Assembly: GCA_002370555.1 (NCBI GenBank)
Contig: AP014718.1
Coordinates: forward strand, 3,038,001 to 3,102,000
DNA length: 64,000 bases
DNA from: Arthrobacter sp. Hiyo4
GTDB lineage: Bacteria; Actinomycetota; Actinomycetes; Actinomycetales; Micrococcaceae
Direction: 5' to 3'
The notes under the pieces are model-generated. The model worked only from the letters and a program-made list of their open reading frames with translations. It did no database searches and was not told the DNA's origin. The translations under genes and the position numbers were made by a program. Below are positions 28,267 through 38,663 of the stretch, one piece after another (the first letter of the stretch is position 1; each line of letters opens with the position of its first letter).

Positions 28267-29759
28267 TCAGGCGGACTGCGGGTGGAGCTGCCGGACCGAG
28301 TATTCAGCCACGACGCCCTCACAGCTGCGCATCACCACGCGGCAGGCCTCCACGGCTGAGCGCTCCGTCAGCGGGTTTTCCGATACCGTCCGCCACCGGT
28401 TTAGGAAGCGGCGGGCTTCGGCCAGGATTACGTCCGGTCCGGCATCCGTAGCCAGCCCCATCCTCAGGGCGGGCGCGGCACCCCAGCCGCCGACCAGCCT
28501 TTCAGCCTCCGCCGCCAATTCATCACTGAGGGGTACCCCCGTGGTTCGGATCGTGGCGAGCAGGCGGAGCTCACGGAACTCATGGGCGTTGGCCTGAAGG
28601 CGTTCCAAGGCTGCGGCCAGGCGGCCGGCCCCCTCCCTGGGCGCGGTGCGCAGCAGGCTTTCCACTCCCACCAAGGCAGTGCGGGCTTTGAGAGCATCCC
28701 CGCGAGCCTGGAACTGCCGGGCCACAAGTTGCAGCAACGGGTCCAGCCCGCTGCGCCGGGCCAGTTCATGCGCCAGTGGCGTGGGTTCCGTGAAGCCACT
28801 CCGAATCAGCACCACGCCAAGCCGTATCCCAAACAGCCCGAACCGCTCAAGGAGGGAGGCGCGGGCTTCGGCTCCCAGGCTTTGCGGGACAGTGGCCCTG
28901 ATGAACCTGTCCGCAGAGAGCAGCATCCGCTCCCGGGCCGACCGCTCCATGCCGGCCAGGACCTGCAGGGACTCGAAGTCCGACTGGCGCATGCTGCGTG
29001 CGCTTTGCGCCAGCAGGCCGGCTACCGGGACCACCCCAACGCCAGCTTCCGCAGGCTGTGGTCCCGGCGGTACCGGTCAGCGATGTCACCAGCGGAGAGC
29101 AGCGAATCAATGCGGCCCGCACCGATCTCGTCGGCACGGGACAGCACGGCAAGGGCGTTCACGGTTCCCGACCTACCCGCCTCGGTATCCCTGAAGGATT
29201 CAAGGAACCGCAGGTCCGAGGCGTGCATGTGGCGCATGAGGTAAATGATGGCATCAGCCTCGGAGGGCGCGTCCACGGGGATGAGGAAATCGGTGGACCG
29301 GGCAGAGACGTCTTCGGACAACGAGGCAATTCCCGGGGTGTCTATCAGGGTGAGCTCACGCAGGGCCGGCGAGGGCCACTCCACCACCAGCCGTTCCGTG
29401 TCCTCGGCGCGGGCGTTGCCCAGGACAAAAACCAGGCGGCCGTCCACGCGCTTTAGCGGCAGGATATGCGGTTCCCCGGCAACGGGGTAGGCCGTGATCC
29501 GCGGCGTGTGCCCGTAGCGGTACCAGGTGACAATCCTTGTGCATTCCCCGGTGTCGGTCGGGGCGATCTCCTCCCCGATGATGGCGTTCAGCAGCGTGGA
29601 TTTTCCCGCCTTGACCATGCCTGCCACGGCGAGCCTGAGGGGCTCGGACAGCCGCCTGGCATAAGTCTCCAATGCCGCAGCCGCGGCAGGGTCGTCCGCA
29701 TACACGAGCAGGGCGTCCTGGATCAGGTCCGCCACTCCCGCGCTGATGGACTCCTTCAT
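28267..29759 (-). CDS. Dynamin-family GTPase, IniC-like (one frameshift)
   Basis: The start ATG at 29759 overlaps the stop of the upstream GTPase gene as ATGA. The GTPase domain has G1 GMVKAGKSTLLNAI, the switch Thr in DTGECTRIVTW, G3 TLIDTPGIAS and G4 AVLSRADEIG. After a shift near 29025, a long helical stalk follows (FESLQVLAGMERSARERM, RLAAALERLQANAHEFRELR). There is no clear membrane segment. Size (about 497 aa) and position as second of two tandem dynamins match the mycobacterial IniA/IniC pair, in which IniA remodels membranes. The C-terminus is complete (SVRQLHPQSA). Confidence 0.8.
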
Positions 29760-31763
29760 CTGCCCGCCGCACCCACCGGCACCGTGCCCACCGACTGGCT
29801 GCCCGGCGTCGGACTTCCTGACGCCGGAACTCCCGACGCCGGGTTCCCCGACGCCGTGCCGCGCCCGGCCGGAGACTGCGCGGCCTGCGGCCCGGGGATT
29901 GGACCACTTCGGCGGCCACCAGGCCGGCGGCATGGTGCAGGGCGTCCACCTTCTTGAGCTCGGCCTTGATCTCGCGGATGCGCATGTCCTTTTCCAGCGT
30001 GTAGGTGGTGGCTACCTTCTGGGCCGCCGCCACCGAATCCGCCAGGGAGCGATGATGTTCGTCCGCGATTTCCGTGAAATGGTCCCGGGTGGAGCGCTGC
30101 ACCAGCCGGAGCCGGTCCTTGAGCTGCTTGCCCACCTGGAAGGTGACATCGTCCAACTGCCGGCGGACCAGGGCCTTGGCTTCGGCCTGCCGGCGCTTCA
30201 GCCGTGCTTCCTTGTCCTCGCGGTACGCCTTGCGGCCCAGCAGCAGGCCCGCGCCCACTGACAGGGGATTGATCAGGGCCATGCCAAAAATCCCGGTCAG
30301 GAGCCCGAACATCAGCACGCCGCCGTAGGATCCGCGCATGCCGATCAGGACTTTCTGCAGGGGGTTGACGTGCCCGTCGTCGAGCCCTGGCATGTTGTCC
30401 ACCGGATCCAACGCGTCGCCGGTGTCCGAGACGTGAAGCACCGGCAGGGCCACTTCGTCCTCTGAAAAATGCTCCCCCACCTGTGCGGCCAGCCACTGCG
30501 CGCGTTCGCTGGTCCACACAAACGTGTCCGAGATCGCGGCGGCCGCGCACTCCTCGAGCCACGCGGAAAACTGGGTCCAGGTGGGGCCGGGATCGCCCTG
30601 GTCAATAGCGGCCTCGGCTTCGCGCTGGATGCGCCGCAGGCGGTCCCGGAGGTCGTACTCCATGTCCGCGATCAGGTCGCCGATGCCGTCGTTGAGCGTA
30701 ATCTGCCACCGCGCGGAACGTTTGCGCAGTTCATCGGCCTGTGACTTCGCCTCCTCCAGCCCTGCAATCATCCGCGGCGTCCCGTCAGGATCCTCAAGCG
30801 CTCCCAGCTCGGACCGGAGGGACAGGCGCAGGTTCTCAGTCACGGAGAGCAGGTCCTGGCTGACGGAGCGCCGTTGCAGCCGCTCCGCCTTGCCCGCAAT
30901 TTCATTCCGGAGGTGGCCGATCAGCACGGGGAAACCCGACTCGGCGTTGAGTTCGCTGTCCTGCAGGCGTGCAGCCTCCAGCCGGAGATCCGAGGAAACC
31001 GCGAACAGCGGGATGTCCGGCGCCACCTGCGCGAGCTGGGCACGGTCCATTGCCTCCACACGCCGCCAGTCCCGATACAGGTCCGTTTTGGACAGGATGC
31101 CCGCAACGCTCGGGGTGATCCGCATGGCCTGGCGCAGGAACCGCATTTCGGGCTCGGTGTATTCCTGCGACGCATCCGAAACCAGCAGCATGGCGTCCGC
31201 TGTGGGCAAGGCTGTGAGGGTGGTCAATGTGTGCGAGGAGCCCAGTCCCCCACACCCGGGGTATCGATGACCGTCAGCCCGCCGGCCAGGACCTTGCGGG
31301 GCAGGAAAACTTCGGCCGCTACCAGCTTCTTGATGTTTCCGGGGTTGCCCCGCTCGGAAACGTAAGCCCCCAGGTCCGCCAGGTTGATGGGCTGCCGCTC
31401 CAGTGCGGCTTCGTCGCCGGGCTCTGTGCCGGCTTTGGGAAGCAGGATGGCGGCGGACGCGGGTTCACCGTGGCGGACCACGGTTGGCACCGAGGTGGCG
31501 ATGTCGTCGTCGACAGGGCACACCGGGGCGTTCACCAGGGCGTTGATAAGTTTGCTTTTCCCTTGCTTGAATTCCCCCACCACGATCACGCGGATACTCG
31601 GATCCTTCAGCCGTCGCAGAGTCTGGTCCAGGCGTTTCCGCAGGTCCGCGCGGTCCCCTGTCCCCACCAGCTCGATGCCCTGCTCCACCAGCGACGCCAG
31701 CTGGCCGGCGTTCATCGGCACCGGCACACGTCCAGGGCCTCCCGGTCGTTGCGATTCAGCCAT
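29756..31763 (-). CDS. Dynamin-family GTPase with membrane segments, IniA-like (frame-disrupted)
   Basis: The ATG at 31763 follows AAAGGA. The GTPase domain has G1 GEFKQGKSKLINAL, switch Thr in DDIATSVPTV, G3 VIDTPGVGDW and G4 ILSKTDLYRDW. A long stalk (ELRKRSARWQITLNDGIGDL) leads to two hydrophobic segments (YGGVLMFGLLTGIFGMALIN, PLSVGAGLLLG) and a basic coiled tail (KEARLKRRQAEAKALVRRQLD), then a Gly/Ser/Pro C-terminus. This is the layout of bacterial dynamin-like membrane-remodelling proteins such as IniA. The frame breaks near 31232 and near 29900. Confidence 0.83.
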
Positions 31764-31872
31764 GATCTGTCCTTTACAGCAGGGGTGCGGGTGGGCGGGG
31801 ATAATCCGCGAAGAGCCCGGCAGGAGGTCGATGGCCTCCTGCCGGGCGCGCCCGGTACTCGGAATTTGATGG

Positions 31873-33024
31873 TCAGAGGCTGATCTCCGAATCTTCGACC
31901 GCGACGTCGGTGTCCACAGCCACGTCAGTGTTAGTCGAGTTGTCCTCGGTGGAGTTGTCCTGGAAGGAGTCCTCAACCGCAACCTCAACCTCAACCGGGT
32001 TGAAAGAATCAACCACCTCCACCTCGGTGGTCTCCGCCTGCGAGTTGTCCTGGAAGGAATCCTCAATCGCAACCTCGGTGTTGGTGGTGTTATCCGAGTT
32101 GTCCTGGAAGGAATCCTCAACCGCAACCTCGGTGTTGGTGGTGTTATCCGAGTTGTCCTGGAAGGAATCCTCAATCGCAACATCGGCGGTGGAGTTGTCT
32201 TCGATGGAGTTGTCCGAGTTGTCATTGACAACGATCGAGTTGTCCTCGGTGGAGTTATCGGAGTTGTCTTGGAAGGAATCCTCAATCTTCACCGAGTTAT
32301 CCACGGAGTTATCCGAGTTGTCCGAATTATCGGAGTTATCGGAATTGTCCGAGTTGTCGTTGAACGAATCAGCAACATCAAGGTCAACGTCGGTATTGAA
32401 CGAATCGGCGACATCCAGGTCGCTGTTGCCGATGTTGACGTCGCCGCCGGCGGTGATCGAGTTGTCCGTGGAATTGTCCGTGGTGTTGTCCGTGTTGTAG
32501 GAGTCGGTGGTGTTGTAGGAGTCCCGGACGTTGTTGTCGTCGCCCGCGGCCAGGGCCTGATCGCCGGATGCGATGACAGCCTCATTGTCGAACCACTGGT
32601 TCACGTCGCCGTCGGCCCAGATGTTCTGGTTGACCGACTGGTCCGTGATCGTGTCCCGGTCATCCACCGTTGAGGTGTAGGAGTAGTTGTTCACCACATG
32701 GTGCAGTTGCTGGACGGCGTGGGCGTGGTCGTCATGGTGGTCGCGCCCCTCGGGTGGAGGGGTGTGGCCGGCGCCGCCGTTGCCGCCGGTCCACGAGGTG
32801 TTCCCGCCGGTGTTGTACTCCCGGTCGAAGGAAGAAGCGTTGACAGTGATGGGTGCGTAGTCCAGGACAACCGGCATAGCGGCGTCAACATCGGCGGAGC
32901 AGACTTCGCCCAGGCCGGCACTCTCGAGGGAATGCTCCGGATCGTTCAGGAATTCCTGGGCAGCGGCGGGGTTGTTGAAAAGGCCCATCAGGAACTGGAC
33001 GAGCTGGTTTGCGAGTGTAGGCAT
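31873..33024 (-). CDS. IniB N-terminal domain protein with long Asp/Asn/Ser repeat region
   Basis: A 383-aa protein starting MPTLANQLVQFLMGLFNNPA after a GAGGA ribosome site. The first ~60 residues match the IniB N-terminal domain (AAAQEFLNDPEHSLESAGL). A Gly/His-rich linker then leads to about 250 residues made of acidic DNS-type units: (DNS)n runs and an 18-residue unit containing VAVEDSFQDNSDNTTNTE in near-perfect copies. There are no Cys residues after the N-terminal domain, no signal peptide and no membrane segment, and the region is very probably disordered. It is frame-intact despite the repeats. It directly precedes the two dynamin genes, as in iniBAC. Confidence 0.85.
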   Translation of the reverse strand: MPTLANQLVQFLMGLFNNPAAAQEFLNDPEHSLESAGLGEVCSADVDAAMPVVLDYAPITVNASSFDREYNTGGNTSWTGGNGGAGHTPPPEGRDHHDDHAHAVQQLHHVVNNYSYTSTVDDRDTITDQSVNQNIWADGDVNQWFDNEAVIASGDQALAAGDDNNVRDSYNTTDSYNTDNTTDNSTDNSITAGGDVNIGNSDLDVADSFNTDVDLDVADSFNDNSDNSDNSDNSDNSDNSVDNSVKIEDSFQDNSDNSTEDNSIVVNDNSDNSIEDNSTADVAIEDSFQDNSDNTTNTEVAVEDSFQDNSDNTTNTEVAIEDSFQDNSQAETTEVEVVDSFNPVEVEVAVEDSFQDNSTEDNSTNTDVAVDTDVAVEDSEISL

Positions 33025-33110
33025 TGGATGGTCCTCAAATCTTCTCGGAGTTGTGGATCGCCGGGCCTCGGTGCCGGGCTTAAATCAAACCTAAGGTCCT
33101 CCGTAGGGCA

Positions 33111-33144
33111 GGGCATCGGGTTGTGTCCCCGTACCCGGATGCCC
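33111..33144 (-). terminator. Hairpin between the LuxR gene and the iniB-like gene
   Basis: GGGCATCGGGT (33111-33121) pairs with ACCCGGATGCCC (33133-33144) with a single bulged base. It lies 44 bases after the LuxR-type stop in the direction of transcription and about 90 bases before the iniB-like start. It could end the regulator transcript or attenuate read-through into iniB. Confidence 0.45.
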
Positions 33145-33187
33145 CGCATTAGGGGTTTGCCTGTTTCGCGGCTAGGGGCAGCATGGC

Positions 33188-35240
33188 TCAGTCCGGGCCC
33201 GGATGATCTGCCCTTAGCGCCAGCCTCAGGCGCACCAGCAGATCGGAGCGGTTTTCGGCCCCAAGCCTCCGTCGCATCCTGGCAATGTGATGTTCTGCGG
33301 TCCGGGGGGAAATGTAGATGGCTTCGCCGATTTCCCGGTAGGTCTTCCCTTCCAGGACCAATCGCGCCACTTCCTTTTCGCGTTCGCTGAGCCCCGAGGC
33401 GTCAGGATGCGCGCCATGGTTGTTCTCGGCGGCGCTGCGGCGTACTTCCGGTGACAGCCTGTCGGGTGGCCCGGGGGTTCTGCCCTGCGGTTGGAGGTCC
33501 CTGGCACAGGCAAGGAGCCGCGTCATGTCCCTGCGCTCGTCTGCCTGCGCGGCCGCATGTCCTGCCAGCCGGGCCCCCTCCCATGGCATACCCACCACTT
33601 TCAGTCCCCGGGCTGCGTTCTCCACATCCGTCGCCTGGAACCGGCCGGCCAGGACGCTGACCCAGGCCTTGCCCGCGGCGGCGAACACAGCGGCCATGTG
33701 ACTGTAGTCCGCGGCCCGCACCAGCGCTGCCGCGTGCGGGGCAAGGTCGGCCGGGCTCTTGTTCAGCAGGGCAGCCTGGACCGCCGCCCAGTGAAGCGGA
33801 ACGGCCCACAGGGGTGGCTCCCCCAGCTTGGTCAGCAGAGCCCACGCTTCATCCAGATAATCCGCGACGCGCCGTGTCTCCCGCAACCGGGCGGCCGCAA
33901 TCATCAGTTCGCCCCATGGCAGAAGGCTGTAGAGGTCGACGGCGGAGTGCAGCATCGCTTCGCGGGCGCGTTCCCAGGCCATCACCAAGTCATGGACGTC
34001 ACCGCTACGCCTCGCAAGGCCCACTTCCAAGGCCGCGCACAGGAACTCGTCCCTGGGAACCAGCGGCCAGTGGTTGGCTTTGGAGGCTTCGTTGATGGCC
34101 AGCCGTGCTTCGCCAGCATCGTCCTGCTGCATGGCCGACCACGCCTGCAAGAGGTGGAGCCGTGGCTTGGCGGCGTCACCGCCCTGCCTCGCGGCGACGG
34201 CGGAGCGGATGATGGTGTCCGCTACGTGGGATTCACCGCTGTGGAGTGCCACTAACGCGGCCAACGCTCCAGGGGTGTCCGGAAGGGATAGCGCCGAGCC
34301 GGACGCGTTGAGCATATCCGAAGCATGGATCAGCAGGGGAAGGCCCTTGTGTGGATCCCGCTCCATCGACTCCATCACGCCCTTGCCCGTTTGCGAAAGC
34401 GCCACCGCCAGTAAGGTGGGCGACACCGGTGCCGACCCTGCGGGAAAGGCCTCTTCCGCGCCAGCCCGGTCGCCGCTGCCGATCATGACCACCGCGGCAA
34501 GCGGGGCGGACCGGCCCATGTTCGCCGGACCAAGCCAGGCATAGAGGTCGGCACTGCGGATCAGCAGCCCGCGCTGTGCCCAGACGGAAGCAGCAACATC
34601 CACGCCAAGTCTGACATCCGGCGGATCAGAGCTGACCAGGAGCCGGTCAATGATCTGGCCGGCGGCGTCGAGGTCGCCCGTGGCGGCTGCGGCCTGGGCG
34701 CGGCGGGCAGCGATGCGCAGTTCGTCCGCCCCTGCCAGCAGCGCTTCGCTGTACAGCTGGGCGGCCAGACCGGGGTTGTGCTGCAGTGCTTTGTCGGCTG
34801 CGGCTTCGAGTTCGGCGGCGACCCTCGGGTCCGCCAGTCCGCCCTAGCCAGCTCGCGGGCAAGGTCACCGAAGGGCCGTCCCTCGGCCGAAACAAAACCG
34901 ACGAGTTCCCGCTGCAATGCATGCACACGGGCCGTGGGCGTGCCGTTCAGGAGCGCGTGTTGCGCAGGGCCGAGGACCGTCCCGTCGGCAAGCAGCAGGC
35001 CGAGGCCTCGGCGCGGTCTACCAGGGCGTCCAGGCCCGGACTGTCAGGGCTTTCCAGCTTGTGCGCCAGCTCACGCGGCAGCGGACCGGGCAAGGTGAAC
35101 CCCACAGACAGCGCCAGCAGGAGTTCACGGACTGCCGCATTCTCACCCCGCAGCTGCTGTGACATGTCAGCGGCTCCGGCGGGAGCCGACGCCCCTGCCT
35201 CGTGCAGTTCCCGTTCGGGCTGCGTTTGATCGGCGGCCAT
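33188..35240 (-). CDS. LuxR-type transcriptional regulator of the Ini-like locus (frame-disrupted)
   Basis: The start ATG at 35240 (MAADQTQPERELHEAGAS) lies 3 bases after the stop of the Hsp70-like gene. About 600 residues of Ala/Leu-rich helical, TPR-like sequence end in a classical LuxR HTH: GLSEREKEVARLVLEGKTY, REIGEAIYISPRTAEHHIAR, MRRRLGAENRSDLLVRL. No Walker A motif is visible, so unlike the MalT-type IniR of mycobacteria it lacks a STAND ATPase. The frame breaks near 35000 and near 34835. Position between the chaperone-like gene and iniB suggests it controls the locus. Confidence 0.8.
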
Positions 35241-35243
35241 GAC

Positions 35244-37374
35244 TCAGACCGCCGGTTCGGTTGTTGGCGCGGGATCCGTGGTGGGGGACGGTTCCGCGAA
35301 CGGGTCGGGAACTGGCGCAGGGTCCGTCGTCGGATCGGGCTCCGGCGCAGGTGCGGACGACGGCTCGGGAGCCGGGCCGGTGGTCGGATCGGGAGCCGGG
35401 TCAGTGGTCGGATCCTGCGCAGGGTCGATGGTCGGATCCGAAACCGGATCAGCGGTCGGATCAGTGGTCGGATCCGAAACCGGATCAGTGGTCGGATCCG
35501 AAACCGGATCAGTGGTCGGATCCTGCGCAGGGTCGGTGGTCGGATCCGGAGCCGGATCGCTCGTAGGGCCCGGGCCGGGTCAGTGGTCGGATCCTGTAAA
35601 GGATCGACGGGCAGTGGGACCGGGTCCGCCGCCGGATCCGTCGTCGGGTTGGTCACCGGATCCGGGGTGGATCCCCCGGAACCCTGTGCAGGCTCACCAG
35701 AAGTGACCGTCCCGGCAGCGGCACCGCCGGCGGCTGGCTGGCCTGCTTCGGTAGGTGCTCTGTGGGTTGACGAGGCAGCAACGTCCAGTCCCGTGGAACT
35801 GGGCGGCGCGCTGCTGTCCTGCAACTGGGCGCTGGCTTCAATCCCCTGCACGGGGAGCTGCGCCGCTCCTGCTCCTGCTCCTGCCGCGCCTGCTCCTGCC
35901 GCGGGGCCACCAGAGCCAGGTCCGCCGGTTCCGTCAGGAGGAGCAGCGCTTGGTGTGTCCTTCGCCGCATCTGCCGGCGGGGCGAACATCGCCGAGAGGC
36001 TGCCGAGTCCGTCCGGGCTCTGGGCTGCAGTCGCCGTCAGCCCGGTAAAGAGCGCCGCTACCGCTGCTACCGCAGTTAGCCGCACTGTCGAACGTGGCCC
36101 GTGCGCGCCGCCCTTGCGTCCGGCAGCATGAGCACCGGCAGCATGGGCCCCAGCGGCGAGTGCTGCAGCACTGGCGTCGGCATGCCGGGACCAGCTGGCT
36201 CGTCGGCTGGCGGCTCCATGATGCCCGTCAGCCTGCGTGAGTACGACGGCGTCAGCCAGCTGCGCGGTCAAGGCAGCGGGCTGCGGGGCGCCCTCCGGCT
36301 GAGCGCGAAGGGCGGCAACCGCCGCGCCAAGGCAGGTGGATGACTTCGGATCGGCGTCCACGGCGATCGGCCGGTCCAGCTGCTCCGAAATCAGCTGTGC
36401 CACCAGGGGAATGTGCGATGAGCCGCCGATGAGAAGCACCGCGGACAGGTCGTCCGGGGTGAGCCCCAGGTCCTGCAGGGAACGCTCCAGGGCGTCCACT
36501 GTTTCCCGGATGGGCTCACTGATCATCGCCTCGAAGTCGGACCGGACCAGCCGCACCTGCTGCTGGATTCCCGGCAGCAGCACCGAAATGCTCGCCTCAC
36601 TGTCCGCGGACAGCGCCTCCTTGGCTTCAACACACTCCCGCCGCAGGCGCGACAGGCCGCCCGGGCGCCGGCGCCGACGGTCAAGATTGGCCAGGCCCTG
36701 CCCGGCGTGATCGGCAACGTACCGCAGGATGGCTGCATCGAAGTCGGCACCGCCCAGCCCTTCGATCCCTTCGGGCCGGCCCAGCATTTCAAAGTGGCCA
36801 GCGTGAGTTTTCTTCAGGACGGCGGTGTCAAAGGTCCCGCCACCGAGGTCGTAGACCGCGATGGTGCTGCCAGCCTCCACTCGCACCTGCGCGGCGTAGT
36901 GCAGCGCCGCCGCTTCCGGTTCGCTGATCAGCGTGACGTTGGTCAGGTCTTTTGAGGCCAGGGCAGCAAGGATGAGCTGCGTTCGGTGCCCACCCCAGGA
37001 GGCCGGGTGGGAAAGGATAATGTCCGACGGCGGCGCACCCTCGCGTTCTTCAGCCCGGTCTGCGACCCATCGCGCCATAGTGGCGAAGACGTCCTCAGCA
37101 GGGAGGGAAAGCGCGCCGACGGCAATGGGGACGTCGTCTCCGACCCGCCTTTTGAATTCCCGCACCACCCGCTCCGGGGAGTCAAGGCCGCGGCGCTCGG
37201 CCGCTTCCCCACCAGGACGGGGCCTTCCTCCGGGTAGTAAACCACCGAAGGCACAGCCGTTCCGCGGAGCCCCAGCGGCAGGCTCTCCGGAACACGTGAA
37301 GCGTCGTGATTAATTCGAGCTATGGCGGCGGCGGTGAAACTGGTCCCCACGTCAACGGCGAGAACATAGTTCAT
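35244..37374 (-). CDS. Membrane-anchored Hsp70 (DnaK-like) ATPase domain with Asp/Pro/Thr-rich tail (frame-disrupted)
   Basis: The start is MNYVLAVDVGTSFTAAAIAR at 37374. The actin-like ATPase motifs are DVGTSFT (phosphate 1), VYDLGGGTFDTAVL (phosphate 2) and VLLIGGSSHIPLV (adenosine). Instead of a substrate-binding domain there is a basic stretch, one membrane segment (VRLTAVAAVAALFTGLTATAA) and a low-complexity exterior tail made of DPTTDPVS and DPAPDPTT-type repeats. The frame shifts near 37180 and near 35580; the tail frame then ends EPSPTTDPAPTTEPAV. The protein looks like a membrane sensor or scaffold that hydrolyses ATP inside the cell. It is the first gene of the Ini-like unit. Confidence 0.8.
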
Positions 37375-37529
37375 GGGCACCTCGGCAAAAAACGCAGCTA
37401 GCTGTCTGCGAGCTTCATCACTGACAACTCCCACCAAGGTAGCATCACCGTCTGCGGCGCAACACCCTTATTCATACATCGATTGGCGTATCAATCGACC
37501 GCTGCCAAGGACAGCCGGAGAAACCCAGT

Positions 37530-38663
37530 TCAGAGGCCCGAATAGGAATGCAGACCGTTAAAGAACTGGTTGACGATGGTGAAATTGAAGACCACGCAGA
37601 GGTAGCCAACGATCGACAGCCACGCGGCGCGGGTGCCGGTCCAGCCACGCGTGGCGCGGGCGTGCAGGTAGCCTGCGTAGACCACCCAGATCACGAAGGT
37701 CCAGACTTCCTTGGTGTCCCAGCCCCAGAACCGGCCCCAGGCTTTTTCAGCCCAGATGGCACCGAACATGAGGGTGAAGGTCCAGCCGATGAAGGCGATG
37801 GCGTTGATGCGGTAGGACAGGTTTTCCAGGCTCAAAGCCGAGGGAACCAGGCGCATAAAACCAAGCTTGTCGGCACCGCCGGCTGCCACCGTCTTTTGCC
37901 GGTGGGACTGCACCAGCTGCAGGGCGGACATGGCGAACGTGAGGGTGAAGAGCGCGGAGGAGAGCACCGCGATGGAGACGTGGATGATCAGCCAGTAGCT
38001 CTGCAGCGCCGGGACCAGGTGCCCCACGGGGGTCCAGTATGCAACCGACGCGGCCACCAGCATGATGATGGCCAGGCCCACCACAAACGTGCCCAGGAAC
38101 CGCAGGTCGCGGCGGATCAGTACCAGCAGGAACACGGCCACGGCCACAAAGGCGCCGGTGGTCAGGAACTCGTACATGTTGCCCCACGGCACCCGTCCTG
38201 CACCCACGGCACGCGTGATGACGCCGGCGGCATGGATCAGGACGCCGAGGACGGTGAGGGCAACTGCGATGCGCGCCGGAACGCGCCGTTCCGCCGCATA
38301 GCGCATATCGGCGTCGGCGGTCTGCCCTGCCCCGGAAGCGTCGCCGCCCCGCTTGGCCACGGATGACGACGGCCGCTCGGCCCGTCCCAGCGGTCCGGCC
38401 AGGTGCGAGTCCACCCTGTCGGCTGCCCCGGCTGAACCAGCGGCAGAACCAGCAGACGCACCGGCGCCGGCCATCGCGGGCACGTTGGTCCCGGCAACAG
38501 CCCCTGCAGCCTCCGCTGCCTTGAGGTCAATGGCGCGCAGGGCCTTGCTGCTCTTCGCGAGGTCCCAGGCGAAGGAGATGAAGGCCACGGTGTACGTGCC
38601 GGCGGCGAGCAGCATAAACAGCTCGCTGTACTGGCCCATGGTTTCGTTGATGGCGAACGGCAT
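37530..38663 (-). CDS. ccsB: Cytochrome c biogenesis protein CcsB (ResC)
   Basis: The start ATG at 38663 overlaps the resB stop (TAATG), giving MPFAINETMGQYSELFMLL. About eight membrane segments surround the haem-handling WWD motif WGWDTKEVWTFVIWVVY, with further conserved His in HARATRGW and HLVPAL. A cytoplasmic loop rich in Ala/Gly/Ser (about residues 45-110) is longer than usual. CcsB and ResB form the system II synthetase that exports haem and attaches it to apocytochromes c. The frame is intact. Confidence 0.92.
   Translation of the reverse strand: MPFAINETMGQYSELFMLLAAGTYTVAFISFAWDLAKSSKALRAIDLKAAEAAGAVAGTNVPAMAGAGASAGSAAGSAGAADRVDSHLAGPLGRAERPSSSVAKRGGDASGAGQTADADMRYAAERRVPARIAVALTVLGVLIHAAGVITRAVGAGRVPWGNMYEFLTTGAFVAVAVFLLVLIRRDLRFLGTFVVGLAIIMLVAASVAYWTPVGHLVPALQSYWLIIHVSIAVLSSALFTLTFAMSALQLVQSHRQKTVAAGGADKLGFMRLVPSALSLENLSYRINAIAFIGWTFTLMFGAIWAEKAWGRFWGWDTKEVWTFVIWVVYAGYLHARATRGWTGTRAAWLSIVGYLCVVFNFTIVNQFFNGLHSYSGL

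Noticed and set aside
31950..32370. Possible CRISPR-like array
   Set aside because: Regular repeats here are in-frame protein repeats without unique spacers; the same applies to the DPTTDP repeats at 35240-35600.
31910..32500. Plus-strand ELSELSELSW-type frame in the iniB-like region
   Set aside because: It is only the complement of the DNS repeat; repeats stay open in several frames.
33188..35240. STAND/MalT-type ATPase (true IniR) identity
   Set aside because: The LuxR HTH is clear, but no Walker A or B motif was found in the N-terminal 550 residues even when frames were joined.
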